64,000 nt of DNA from Centipeda infelix ATCC 43532 (GTDB lineage: Bacteria > Bacillota > Negativicutes > Selenomonadales > Selenomonadaceae), in assembly GCF_000234095.1 (NCBI RefSeq), contig NZ_JH376797.1:476859-540858 (forward strand), in the 5' to 3' direction. Below the pieces are notes generated by a model. The model was not told where the DNA came from. It worked only from the letters and a program-made list of their open reading frames with translations, and did no database searches. Shown piece by piece: positions 49,149-58,776 of the stretch (its first letter is position 1; each line of letters opens with the position of its first letter). The translations under genes were made by a program, and so were the position numbers.

Positions 49149-49243
49149 TACAGAGCCCTCTCATAAACGCCCCATCCTACCTTGCTATTCATTCACAGTA
49201 TAGCACAGAATAAGATAGCCGAAAAGTTCAGTCGCATACCCTT

Positions 49244-50179
49244 TCAAGGCAGAAAATGTAGTGTAATATTTTCCTCATGCCCTGTGATTCGGTCATGCGG
49301 CACAGATATACGAACAATTTTTTTGTCTTCAGGCTCCGTGTCAGAATCTGTGATTTCTTCAACGGTAGCCTCAGCAGGCCGACCGCTCAGTTCATATCGG
49401 ACAATTTGCCCCGGATAGATCCTATTCATATCCTCCGCAGAAATCTCGGCTTCAATCCAGCAGTTCTCCACAAGATCGAGTGTGAGAATCGAAGCTCCAC
49501 TGTCGATAAGGTCACCTTTTTTTGCGTGGATCTTAGAGACCACACCTTCTCGCACAGCAAAGAAGCCTATTGTCTCCGCATGATCGCGTGCCTTTGCAAG
49601 GGTCTCCTCTGACTTTTTCAACTGTTCCTCTGCTGCCTTGAGTGCCGCAGCATTTGGTACGGTCATTTGTCCCCTTCCCATCGTCAGCGCGTTCTTTTCC
49701 TGTTCATATGCCGCAGCTGCCTCATTTCTTTTGGCTGCACTGACTGCCCCCATCTCATAGAGTTCGTTCATACGCTCCATACGCATTCGTGCGGCATCCA
49801 TCCCTTCGGAGGATGCAGGTGTATTCTGAGATGCCACAGCTGCGCCGTATCGAATCTGTTCGACATTCCTTTGTGCAAGCTCGACATTCTTTTGCAAGCG
49901 CGCGAGTTCTTCATCCGAAAAGACACTTTGTACCGTAACAAGGAGCATCCCCGCTGTTACATGGTCACCCTCCGAAATATGAAACTCTTGAATGACAGAT
50001 GTATTCCCTGCCTGCAACTCACTTTGTTCATAGACGATGCGTGCATTTGACAGCGTGAACGCATTCGATGCGTCCATTTTATGCAGCAGAATAAACGACG
50101 CACAGAAAACGATAAGCAGCAGACCGATAAGGAATAGGTACACTCTCTTTTTTAGCAGCTCGGTGATGTCATTTTCCAT
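49244..50179 (-). CDS. HlyD-family periplasmic adaptor, solitary
   Basis: 311 residues. An N-terminal membrane helix (about 14-35: YLFLIGLLLIVFCASFILL), a lipoyl-like SVIQEFHISEGDHVTAGMLLV, a long coiled-coil hairpin (about 80-190), then FFAVREGVVSKIHAKKGDLIDSGASI and a beta-barrel with YPGQIVRYELSG. It would bridge an inner-membrane transporter and an outer-membrane channel. No transporter or TolC gene is adjacent. ATG 50179 with AGAAGGG; a longer upstream frame is unlikely. Confidence 0.85.
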   Translation of the reverse strand: MENDITELLKKRVYLFLIGLLLIVFCASFILLHKMDASNAFTLSNARIVYEQSELQAGNTSVIQEFHISEGDHVTAGMLLVTVQSVFSDEELARLQKNVELAQRNVEQIRYGAAVASQNTPASSEGMDAARMRMERMNELYEMGAVSAAKRNEAAAAYEQEKNALTMGRGQMTVPNAAALKAAEEQLKKSEETLAKARDHAETIGFFAVREGVVSKIHAKKGDLIDSGASILTLDLVENCWIEAEISAEDMNRIYPGQIVRYELSGRPAEATVEEITDSDTEPEDKKIVRISVPHDRITGHEENITLHFLP

Positions 50180-50235
50180 GAAAACCCTTCTAAAAAATAT
50201 GGCTGTCAACCAGTGACAGCCATAGACCAATACGT

Positions 50236-52866
50236 TTATTCGGCTGAGACCTGCTGACGGATCACAGCAACTGCCTCTTCAAATGCCTGCGGGAGTTTTT
50301 CGGGATTCTTGCCACCCGCCTGCGCCATATCGGGACGTCCGCCGCCCCCGCCGCCGACCGCTTTTGCAGCCGCCTTAATGATATTGCCCGCATGAGCCCC
50401 GCGTTTTACGGCATCCTTATCCGCCTTGACGACAAGGCTGACCTTATCGTCAATAACAGCTCCAAGGACGACAATACCTATCTCAAGTTTCTCACACGTC
50501 AAATCTGCAATGTTACGAAGTTCATCCATCGCATCCACATTGGCTTTTCCAAGGACTACATGGAAGTTCCCAATCTCTTGAACCCCCATAAGCAGCTTCT
50601 GTGCATCTGCCTGATCACGGAACTCAGCAAAACTGCGCAGCTGTTCCTGCATGCTCTTGCGCTCACTCATAAACTTATCGACCTGAGCACAAAGTTCCTC
50701 GGGTCTCGTCTTCAGTTTATGCGCAATTTCCTGAACAGTCCTTGCCATCTCTGCCGCATATGCACATGCAGCACGCCCGGTAATCGCCTCGATGCGGCGC
50801 ACCCCCGCAGCGACACCCGACTCACTGACAATCTTGAACAAACCAATTTGTCCTGTATTCGTCACATGAGAACCGCCGCAAAGCTCGATGCTAAAGTCTG
50901 GAACACGAACAACACGAACAATATCACCGTACTTCTCTCCGAAGAGTGCCATAGCCCCCAGTGCCTTCGCCTCATCAATCGGCATCATGGAGATATGAAG
51001 ATCGGTTGACCGCAGGATCTCCTCATTGACCAATTCCTCGACATCACGCAGCTGCTGCTCGCTCACAGGCTCAAAATTCGTGAAATCAAAGCGCAGCCGT
51101 TCCGGTGTGACAAGAGAGCCCGCCTGCTGAACATGATCGCCGACAACGCGCCGAAGTGCCGCCTGCAGGAGATGTGTCGCCGTATGATTTCGCGCGGATG
51201 AGAGTTTTTTCTTGGTATCAAGTCCAATCTCTACTGTGTCACCACACTGTATCTGCCCTTCTTCGACATAGGCAAGATGATAGACTGTTCCATCAGGGAG
51301 TCTCTTTGCATTGCTGACGGTGAGATACCCTAGATCACTGCGAAGGATACCTTCATCGCCAACCTGTCCGCCACCTTCTGCATGAAACGGCGTCGTGCTC
51401 AGGATAATACCGGCACTCTCACCATCGCGCAGTGAATCAACAAGTTCGCCATCACGCCAAATCGCAACAACTACAGCAGTTGTGGCCGTGGCATCCTCCG
51501 TGAGGCTTCCGGTATCGATGCCCGAAAGATCCGGAACAGCAACCGCCTGATTTTCTCCGCGTGCACTTCTTGCACGCGTGCGCTGCTTCTCCATCTCACG
51601 GTGAAAGCCTTCATCATCCAAGGTGATTCCATGTTCGTGAAGAATCTCCTCGGTGAGTTCCCGCGGGAATCCATAGGTATCGTAGAGCTTGAAACCAATC
51701 TCACCATTCAGAACAGTCTCATGCACATCCTTCAGACGGGTGACCTCTTCATTCAAAAGCTCAATCCCCTGCGCCAGCGTAGAGGCAAACCGATCCTCTT
51801 CCACACGGATCACGCGTTTGATATAATCCTGTTTTGTCAGGAGCTCGCTAAAATCCTTTGCATCGCGGAAAATCTCAACGACTGCATCCACCGTGCCGTC
51901 AAGGAATGGCTTTGTGATCCCAAGCATACGTCCATGGCGGATTGCACGACGGAGCGTACGACGCAGAACGTAACCGCGCCCCTCATTCGACGGAAGGATT
52001 CCGTCCATAATCATGATGGCAACAGAGCGCGCATGATCTGCAATGACTTTGAGCGAAATATCCTTTTTCGGATCCACACCATAGGCTATACCCGAAATCT
52101 TAGATGTGTATTCGATGATCGGATAGAGGAGATCTGTCTCAAAGTTTGTTCTCTTGTTCTGAACGACCGAGGCAAGCCGCTCCAAGCCGCAACCAGTATC
52201 AATATTCTTGTGTGCAAGGAGATTATACTCCCCCTCCTCCGTACGATCATACTGCGTAAACACAAGATTCCAGATCTCGAGGAAGCGGTCACAGTCACAG
52301 CCAATCCCACAGGTCGGTTCACCACAGCCACGTTCCTCACCGAGATCAATGTAGATCTCAGAATCCGGACCGCAGGGACCTGGTCCGATCTCCCAGAAGT
52401 TATCTTCCAACGCAACAATATGATCCGGCAGCACATCTGTCTCTGACAGCCATATGGAGCGCGCCTCATCATCCTCGGGATAAATGGAAACCCAAAGTTT
52501 ATCTTTTGGAAGTTCAATAACCTCTGTCAGGAATTCCCACGCCCACGGAATCGCCTCCTTCTTGAAGTAATCACCGAAAGAGAAGTTTCCAAGCATCTCA
52601 AAAAAGGTCTGATGACGTGCTGTACGTCCGACATTCTCGATATCACCTGTACGAACAGAACGCTGACAGGTGGTAATACGAGGACGTGGAGGTTTCACCT
52701 TACCAGTAAAAAAAGGCTTCAGAGGTGCCATACCGGCGCCAATCAAAAGAAGCGTAGGATCGTTTTCCGGCACAAGGGAGTAACTGGGCAAACGAAGGTG
52801 GCCCTTTTTTTCTGCGAAAAACTGCAAATACGCTTCTCGCAGTTCATTTCCGGTCATATTCTTCAA
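50236..52866 (-). CDS. alaS: Alanyl-tRNA synthetase
   Basis: 876 residues, standard length. The class II core MTGNELREAYLQFFAEKKGH; TCQRSVRTGDIENVGRTARHQTFFEMLGNFSFGDYFK; an editing domain with HTATHLLQ and CGGSH zinc motifs; a C-terminal DHHA1-type GGGGGGRPDMAQAGG. It charges tRNA-Ala. TTG start at 52866 behind AGGAGGG (an ATG 9 nt later is further from the ribosome site). No T-box-like sequence in the 124-bp upstream gap. Confidence 0.96.
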   Translation of the reverse strand: MKNMTGNELREAYLQFFAEKKGHLRLPSYSLVPENDPTLLLIGAGMAPLKPFFTGKVKPPRPRITTCQRSVRTGDIENVGRTARHQTFFEMLGNFSFGDYFKKEAIPWAWEFLTEVIELPKDKLWVSIYPEDDEARSIWLSETDVLPDHIVALEDNFWEIGPGPCGPDSEIYIDLGEERGCGEPTCGIGCDCDRFLEIWNLVFTQYDRTEEGEYNLLAHKNIDTGCGLERLASVVQNKRTNFETDLLYPIIEYTSKISGIAYGVDPKKDISLKVIADHARSVAIMIMDGILPSNEGRGYVLRRTLRRAIRHGRMLGITKPFLDGTVDAVVEIFRDAKDFSELLTKQDYIKRVIRVEEDRFASTLAQGIELLNEEVTRLKDVHETVLNGEIGFKLYDTYGFPRELTEEILHEHGITLDDEGFHREMEKQRTRARSARGENQAVAVPDLSGIDTGSLTEDATATTAVVVAIWRDGELVDSLRDGESAGIILSTTPFHAEGGGQVGDEGILRSDLGYLTVSNAKRLPDGTVYHLAYVEEGQIQCGDTVEIGLDTKKKLSSARNHTATHLLQAALRRVVGDHVQQAGSLVTPERLRFDFTNFEPVSEQQLRDVEELVNEEILRSTDLHISMMPIDEAKALGAMALFGEKYGDIVRVVRVPDFSIELCGGSHVTNTGQIGLFKIVSESGVAAGVRRIEAITGRAACAYAAEMARTVQEIAHKLKTRPEELCAQVDKFMSERKSMQEQLRSFAEFRDQADAQKLLMGVQEIGNFHVVLGKANVDAMDELRNIADLTCEKLEIGIVVLGAVIDDKVSLVVKADKDAVKRGAHAGNIIKAAAKAVGGGGGGRPDMAQAGGKNPEKLPQAFEEAVAVIRQQVSAE

Positions 52867-52990
52867 CGTAATCGCCCTCCTAAAATCACGTTCATCAAGA
52901 ACTTGAGTGTGCGTAAGTATAGCATAAAATCAAGAAAAAATATAGAAATCCCAGCATCACAAATCGGTATACATGATACGTCGCCCCACA

Positions 52991-55586
52991 TCACATGAGA
53001 CTTTTTACCAATTCTTTTGCCTGTTCTGATGTCATAAGGATTTCCCGAGGCTTATTACCGCCGGCACTTGGGCCGATGATCCGCAATTCCTCCATTGTAT
53101 CGACCAGACGTGCTGCTCTCGTATAGCCAACACCGAGCCTGCGCTGAATATTGGATGAAGATGCTTGACCCGTGGACATGACGAGTTCCACCGCATTGGG
53201 AAGAAGTTCATCATACCGCACAGAAACCTCATCTGCATCTGCACGTTCGTCTTCCGCCGCCTCATTCTCCATAAAGTCGATCAGTTCCTCATTCTCACTG
53301 ATCTCCTGTCCCTGTGCACGGATGAAGTCCAGCAGCATTTCAACCTCTTCATCGCTGATAAATGCTCCCTGCACGCGAATCGGCTTCGGAGCCCCCTGCG
53401 GAGAAAAAAGCATATCGCCTTTCCCAAGAAGAGTCTCTGCTCCACCGCGATCCAATATCGTACGCGAATCTACCTGTGACGAAACCGCAAACGAAATACG
53501 CGACGGAAGATTTGCCTTGATAATTCCCGTGATAACATTGACCGATGGACGCTGCGTTGCAAGGATCATGTGAATTCCCGCCGCACGTGCTTTTTGCAGG
53601 ATACGGCAGATGGCATCCTCCACGTCCTTTGGCGATACCATCATCAGATCTGCCAGCTCATCGATGACAATGACGATAAGAGGGAGCTTTTCCTCCGGAT
53701 ACCGGCGGTTGAAAGACTTGATGTCACGAACACCGTGATTTGCGAAGATCGAATAGCGTTTTTCCATCTCCTGTACTGCCCAATTCAGGACAGAGGACGC
53801 TTTTTTTCGGATCGGTCACAACGGGAACCATGAGATGGGGAATCCCGTTGTAATTCGAGAGTTCCACCATCTTCGGATCGATCAGGATGAGCTTTACTTC
53901 ATCGGGGGTTGCCTTAAACAGGATGCTCGAAATCAAGGTGTTGATGCAGACGGATTTTCCCGAACCTGTTGCACCTGCAACCAGGAGATGCGGCATTTTT
54001 CCGATATCCGCAAAAATGGCTTTTCCGCTGATATCCATACCAAGACCAACGGTAAGCTTAGACGAAGCCTCCTGAAACTGCGGATTCTCCAAAACCTCGC
54101 GGAGCTGAACGCTTTCTAACGTGCGATTTGGAATCTCAATGCCGATGGCAGCCTTTCCCGGAACCGGCTCAATACGAACCGAGGAGGTCGCAAGCTGCAG
54201 TGCAATGTCCTCGGCAAGATTCGTGATCTTGCTCACCTTCACCCCGGGTGCAGGTTCAAGGTCATATCGTGTTACTGCAGGACCGTGACAGAAGCTGACA
54301 ACCTTTGCATTCACATGAAAGCTCTCAAGTGTATGCTGTAAAACATGTGCATTTTCCTTGATTTCCTGTGCCAGCGTATCATTCTCTTTCTTGATGTGTT
54401 TGGAAAGAATATGCGTGACCTTGGGAAGCTCATAAGGACACTCACCCGTCTCATCGGCGATGGCGGAAGTTGGTGTCACAGGAGGCGGAGAAGCGAGCGA
54501 AACGACAGGTTCTTCCCCTGAAAGGAGATCGGTTACATCCACATGTCCCTCAGTCTCATCGCCCGCCTCTTCCTCCACAGGTATGCACTCCTCCATTACG
54601 ATGGAAGCCTTTTCCACAGGCATAACAGGCATATCATCCTGTGTTTCAATTTCCCGTTCATAGTCAAAGAGAATCGGTGTCCGAGCCTCCTGCTCTTCCT
54701 CTATAGGAATTGGCTCTGCTGCCGAAACAGGAACATCATGTACCTGCACAGGCTCTGGTTCATGCACCTCATTTTCTTCATGGGGAACAGATTGTGCTTC
54801 CGATTCAAGCGGTGGTGTTTCCACGTTATCTTCCATAGCTGGATGGTCAGGTTCTTTGTGTTCCTCTGCAAACATGGGATCGTTTGCCTGATTATACGGA
54901 ACGGCGGACAGCGTATCATGGACAATCGCCGATGTTTTTGTTTCAATTTTCTCTGCCGCCACGCTCACCTTTTCGCGCGTCGTTTGAAGGGCTGCCCCCG
55001 CTGCATTTGCTCCTTTTTTTGCCTGTTCTTTCGTTTTCATATAGCCGGAGGCAAGCGACCATGTCGTAGCCAAAAGAACCGATCCGACAATGATGGTACT
55101 CAGCAAAATAATTGCGCCATCCACACCAAAGCAGGCCCGGAGGAGGAAGAGAAGCCCACCGCCGACCAATCCCCCGCCATCTGCAAGATTCTGCGGGAGT
55201 ATCTCCTCGTCAACAGGAACAACAACGTGATGCCATATGGCAAGAAGTGAAATGAACAAGCCGATGACACCAAAGAATTTTTTTGTATAGAGCAGCCCGC
55301 GATGGTGTATGATGTATTGCAGGCTTATGAGGGCGATGATCAAAAGAGCGAAGGGGGCTCCCCAACCAAAGAGATAGCGAAAGAAGTCCGCGAAAAAGAA
55401 TCCGACAAAACCAACATTCAGTCCGAGAGTCCCAACCCCTGAAATCAGAGCAAACGCAAGAAGGATAAGACCAATGAGTTCATACTTCCGTCCTGATCCG
55501 TTTGGCGCCGTACTCCTCCGTTTGGCGGAAACAGACCGCGACGTTCGTCGGCCAGAACTTTTCTTGCCCAACAACAATCCCTCCAT
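52991..55586 (-). pseudogene. ftsK: FtsK/SpoIIIE DNA translocase, frameshifted
   Basis: Two frames together give one FtsK of the usual length (about 860 residues). The upstream part (53724-55586) has four membrane segments, an acidic linker and Walker [15 protein letters not shown]. The downstream part (52991-53767) has Walker B LIVIVIDELADLMM, LATQRPSVNVITG and a C-terminal gamma-like winged helix (GVGYTRAARLVDTMEEL). The break is at the coding-strand A7 run (T7 at 53811-53817): TDPKK then SVLCPE; with one A fewer it reads [22 protein letters not shown], the family sequence. A sequencing error, a real mutation or slippage are all possible. The start is uncertain (weak RBS; later TTGs have GGAGGG). 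Confidence 0.85.
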
Positions 55587-55662
55587 ATCACATTATGCCC
55601 CCGCCCTAAGAGAGCGGAGGCATAGCAAATGAAATCACCTTTGTCTACGGTACATCAGTATA

Positions 55663-56940
55663 CTATTTTGTCAGGCGATCTGCAACTTTTTGTGCTTCAA
55701 ACAGGATGTGTTCTTCATCCAAGGTCGTGAGTGCACCATTCTCCATGAGGAGCTTTCCATCCACCATCACCGCGTCAACAGATGAGGATTTCGCAGCGTA
55801 CGCAAGGAGTGACACGGGGTTGTAGCACGGCGTCCATGCCGCCCCGTGCATGGAGAAGAGTACAATATCCGCCTTATCCCCCGCCTGCAGACGACCAACA
55901 TCACGAAGGGAAAGTGCCTGTGCACCGTACTCCGTCCCCATCTTGACCGCAGTGAGTGCAGGAACGGCGAGCGGATCAAGCGTATGAACCTTGTGCATCA
56001 GAGCTGCTAACTGTACTTCGTCCAGCATATCCAGATTGTTGTTGCTGGATGCCCCATCTGTACCGAGTGCGACACAGATGCCCTCTTCCAACAAACGAGG
56101 CACGGGGGCTGTTCCGCTGGCGAGCTTCATATTGCTGCCGGGATTATGTGCAACACGGATCTGGTACTTCTTGATGATATCGATATCCTCATCATCCAGA
56201 TGCACACAGTGCGCCGCAAGCGTTCCATTCTCAAACAGACCTGTCGAAGCAACATGGGCAAACGGCCGCTTGCCATATTCCTTTAGACAGTTCTCGATCT
56301 CACCCACGGTCTCCGACATATGGATATGAACCTCAGCACCAAGTGCCTGTGCCTTAGCAGCAATCTTTTTCAAGTAGTCCGGCGGGCAGGTATAGAGAGC
56401 GTGGGGGCCAAACATAACGGTAATGCGCCCCTGTGCCGCTCCATGATAGTTCTCATAGAGTGCAGCATTCTCCTCCAGCTTCTTGTCACTGTCAGGCGCA
56501 ACACCAATAAGACCACGCGAAAGCACACCGCGCAAACCTGAGACCTCAACGACCTCGGCAACGCGCTCCATATCCGGTCCGTACATATCGGCAAACGCCG
56601 TCGTACCACTGCGGATCATTTCGACCGCCGCAAGCATTGCACCCCAGTAGATATCATCCGAACGCAGCTTTGCTTCGATCGGCCAGATCATCTGCTCCAG
56701 CCAATCCATGAGCTTCATATCGTCCGCATAGCTGCGCAGGAGTGTCATGGACGCGTGTGTATGAGCGTTGACAAATCCGGGAATTGCAAAATGCTGCGTT
56801 CCATCAATAACCTTGTCCGCTTGAAAGTTCTCCGGAACGTCTCCCACAGCCGCAATCCGATCATCGATAACAGCAATGTTGGCAACTGGAGTTGTCCCGT
56901 CAGGCAAAAGGACGATGGCATTTTTGATCAGCGTATTCAA
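55663..56940 (-). CDS. mtaD: 5-methylthioadenosine/S-adenosylhomocysteine deaminase
   Basis: 425 residues, amidohydrolase: HTH metal pair in GFVNAHTHASMTLLRS, FGPHALYTC, EVHIHMSETVGE (His), AHCVHLDDEDI, RVAHNPGSNMKLASG and GTDGASSNNNLDM (Asp). It deaminates MTA/SAH (and perhaps adenosine). TTG start at 56940: the stop of ahcY (TAG) is the first base of its ribosome site TAGGAGAG, 6 nt before. Read with ahcY, both acting on SAH. Confidence 0.92.
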   Translation of the reverse strand: MNTLIKNAIVLLPDGTTPVANIAVIDDRIAAVGDVPENFQADKVIDGTQHFAIPGFVNAHTHASMTLLRSYADDMKLMDWLEQMIWPIEAKLRSDDIYWGAMLAAVEMIRSGTTAFADMYGPDMERVAEVVEVSGLRGVLSRGLIGVAPDSDKKLEENAALYENYHGAAQGRITVMFGPHALYTCPPDYLKKIAAKAQALGAEVHIHMSETVGEIENCLKEYGKRPFAHVASTGLFENGTLAAHCVHLDDEDIDIIKKYQIRVAHNPGSNMKLASGTAPVPRLLEEGICVALGTDGASSNNNLDMLDEVQLAALMHKVHTLDPLAVPALTAVKMGTEYGAQALSLRDVGRLQAGDKADIVLFSMHGAAWTPCYNPVSLLAYAAKSSSVDAVMVDGKLLMENGALTTLDEEHILFEAQKVADRLTK

Positions 56941-56951
56941 TACAGTCTCTC

Positions 56952-58196
56952 CTATGCCAGCCCGAGGTATTCTTTTTGATCCGCGCTGAGTTCATCGATG
57001 GTGACACCAAGAGAATTCAACTTGATATTTGCGATCTCAACGTTGATCTCATCCGGCATCAGATGAACCCCCTTCTTCATTTCTTTTCCATGCCGCATTA
57101 GATGAAGAGCAGAGAAGAACTGTACGCCAAAGGAAAGATCCATGATCTCAGCAGGATGCCCGTCTCCCGCTGCGAGGTTGACCAGTCGCCCCTCTGCCAA
57201 GAGATAGAGACGACGCCCATCCGGCTGGACGAACTCCCTGATATTCTCGCGCACGACTTTATTGGATGCCGAGCCCTCGGTCAGCTCCGGAATGTTGATC
57301 TCAACATCGAAGTGTCCGGAGTTCGCCATCATAGCTCCGTCCTTCATCACATCGAAGTGACGCTTGCAGAGGATGTCCTTATTGCCCGTAAGCGTCAGGA
57401 AGATGTCGCCCACCTTTGCCGCCTCGTCCATCGGCATGACATAGAAACCGTCAAAGACCGCCTCAATCGCCTTGATGGGATCGACTTCCGTGATGATAAC
57501 ATTTGCGCCAAGTCCGCGTGCACGCATCGCTCCGCCCTTGCCGCACCATCCGTATCCTGCGATAACGACCGTCTTCCCCGCTATGACGAGGTTCGTCGTA
57601 CGCATGATGCCGTCCCATGTGGACTGGCCCGTCCCATAGCGGTTGTCAAAGAGATACTTGCAGTATGCGTCATTTGCCGCAATCATCGGGAACTCAAGCT
57701 TGCCCTGACGCTCCAACGCCTTTAGGCGATGTACGCCCGTCGTCGTTTCCTCCGAGCCGCCAATGAGTCCGGGAAGAAGATCACGCCGCGTCGTATGGAG
57801 CATATCGACCAGATCCCCGCCGTCATCAATGACAATGTCCGGCTTGATATCGAGTGCTTTATTGAGAAATACGGAATATTCTTCCTCCGTGCAGCCATGC
57901 CACGCGAAGACATGAATTCCTTCTTCGACAAGCGCAGCCGCAACATCATCCTGTGTGGACAGCGGATTGCTGCCCGTAACAGCAACCTCTGCGCCGGCAT
58001 GCTTGAAGATCGTGGCCATGTAGGCCGTCTTCGCCTCAAGGTGCAGGGTAATGACCATCTTGATGCCGGCGAACGGCTTCGTGACTGAATACTCCTTGTC
58101 GGCTGCCGCCATCACCGGCATAAAACGTTTGACCCAGTCAATCTTTGCGTGACCGGATGGTGCCAGTGCAATATCCCGAATCATCGACTCCATCAT
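56952..58196 (-). CDS. ahcY: Adenosylhomocysteinase
   Basis: 414 residues. NAD-dependent SAH hydrolase: PFAGIKMVITLHLEAKTA, DDGGDLVDMLHTTR, SEETTTGVHRLKALE, the NAD-binding IAGYGWCGKGGAMRARGLGANVIITEVDPI, and NSGHFDVEI. It cleaves SAH to adenosine and homocysteine. ATG 58196 with AAGGGAGA. Preceded by cobO with a 10-nt gap. Confidence 0.96.
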   Translation of the reverse strand: MMESMIRDIALAPSGHAKIDWVKRFMPVMAAADKEYSVTKPFAGIKMVITLHLEAKTAYMATIFKHAGAEVAVTGSNPLSTQDDVAAALVEEGIHVFAWHGCTEEEYSVFLNKALDIKPDIVIDDGGDLVDMLHTTRRDLLPGLIGGSEETTTGVHRLKALERQGKLEFPMIAANDAYCKYLFDNRYGTGQSTWDGIMRTTNLVIAGKTVVIAGYGWCGKGGAMRARGLGANVIITEVDPIKAIEAVFDGFYVMPMDEAAKVGDIFLTLTGNKDILCKRHFDVMKDGAMMANSGHFDVEINIPELTEGSASNKVVRENIREFVQPDGRRLYLLAEGRLVNLAAGDGHPAEIMDLSFGVQFFSALHLMRHGKEMKKGVHLMPDEINVEIANIKLNSLGVTIDELSADQKEYLGLA

Positions 58197-58206
58197 AAGT
58201 CTCCCT

Positions 58207-58776
58207 TCAATTTTCAATTCCTTTTCGTGCAGAAATTCCTCGCTCATAATAGTGGCGCACTTCCCGCATTTCCGTAATCAAATCAGCGCGTTCAAGCAGC
58301 CATTTAGGTGCATTTCTGCCTGTGCAGACAAGCTCAGTTTTTGCAGGAAGAATATCCAGCAGTTCCTCCATCTGTATTCTCTGCAAGAGTCCAAAAGAAA
58401 GCGCAATATTTATCTCATCCAATATGACAAGCTCTGCTTCTTGCTTGGCAATAACACCCATCACACGGTCAAAACCAACAGTCAGCAAGGAAACATAATC
58501 TGCCGGGGGTTTTCCTTTTGGAAAGATGACGACATCATCGCCAAGCTGTTCCCGCGCTTTTTCATCCATCATCCCCTCTTCTGCGACAAAGAAGGGTTTT
58601 CCACTGGTCTCCAGCGTCATATTCGACATTTCACGCAAGAGTCTCTGCTCACTATAGGCAAGGCTCTTCATAAACTGCATCATGAACACGCGATACCCAG
58701 CTCCGAGGGCGCGTATGGCAAGACCAATTGCCGCTGTCGTCTTCCCCTTTCCGTTTCCGGTGTAAACCTGAATCAT
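58207..58776 (-). CDS. cobO: Cob(I)yrinic acid a,c-diamide adenosyltransferase
   Basis: 189 residues, BtuR/CobO/CobA family: [27 protein letters not shown] (P-loop GNGKGKTT, residues 8-15), FMMQFMKS, ELVILDEINIALSFGLL and CTGRNAPKWLLERADLITEMREVRHYY. It attaches the 5'-deoxyadenosyl group to cobalt. Its ATG overlaps the pnp stop (TGATG). Confidence 0.94.
   Translation of the reverse strand: MIQVYTGNGKGKTTAAIGLAIRALGAGYRVFMMQFMKSLAYSEQRLLREMSNMTLETSGKPFFVAEEGMMDEKAREQLGDDVVIFPKGKPPADYVSLLTVGFDRVMGVIAKQEAELVILDEINIALSFGLLQRIQMEELLDILPAKTELVCTGRNAPKWLLERADLITEMREVRHYYERGISARKGIEN

Noticed and set aside
49149-49243. A second copy of the his palindrome before the yerC-like gene
   Set aside because: Checked by eye; only a weak TATACT -10 is visible and no ACTAAT...ATTAGT sequence.
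52867-52990. T-box riboswitch before alaS
   Set aside because: No T-box GGTGG-type antiterminator sequence and no leader terminator in the 124-bp gap.
53811-53817. Programmed -1 frameshift in ftsK
   Set aside because: The downstream frame needs +1 (one base fewer), not -1, so the usual slippery-heptamer mechanism does not apply.
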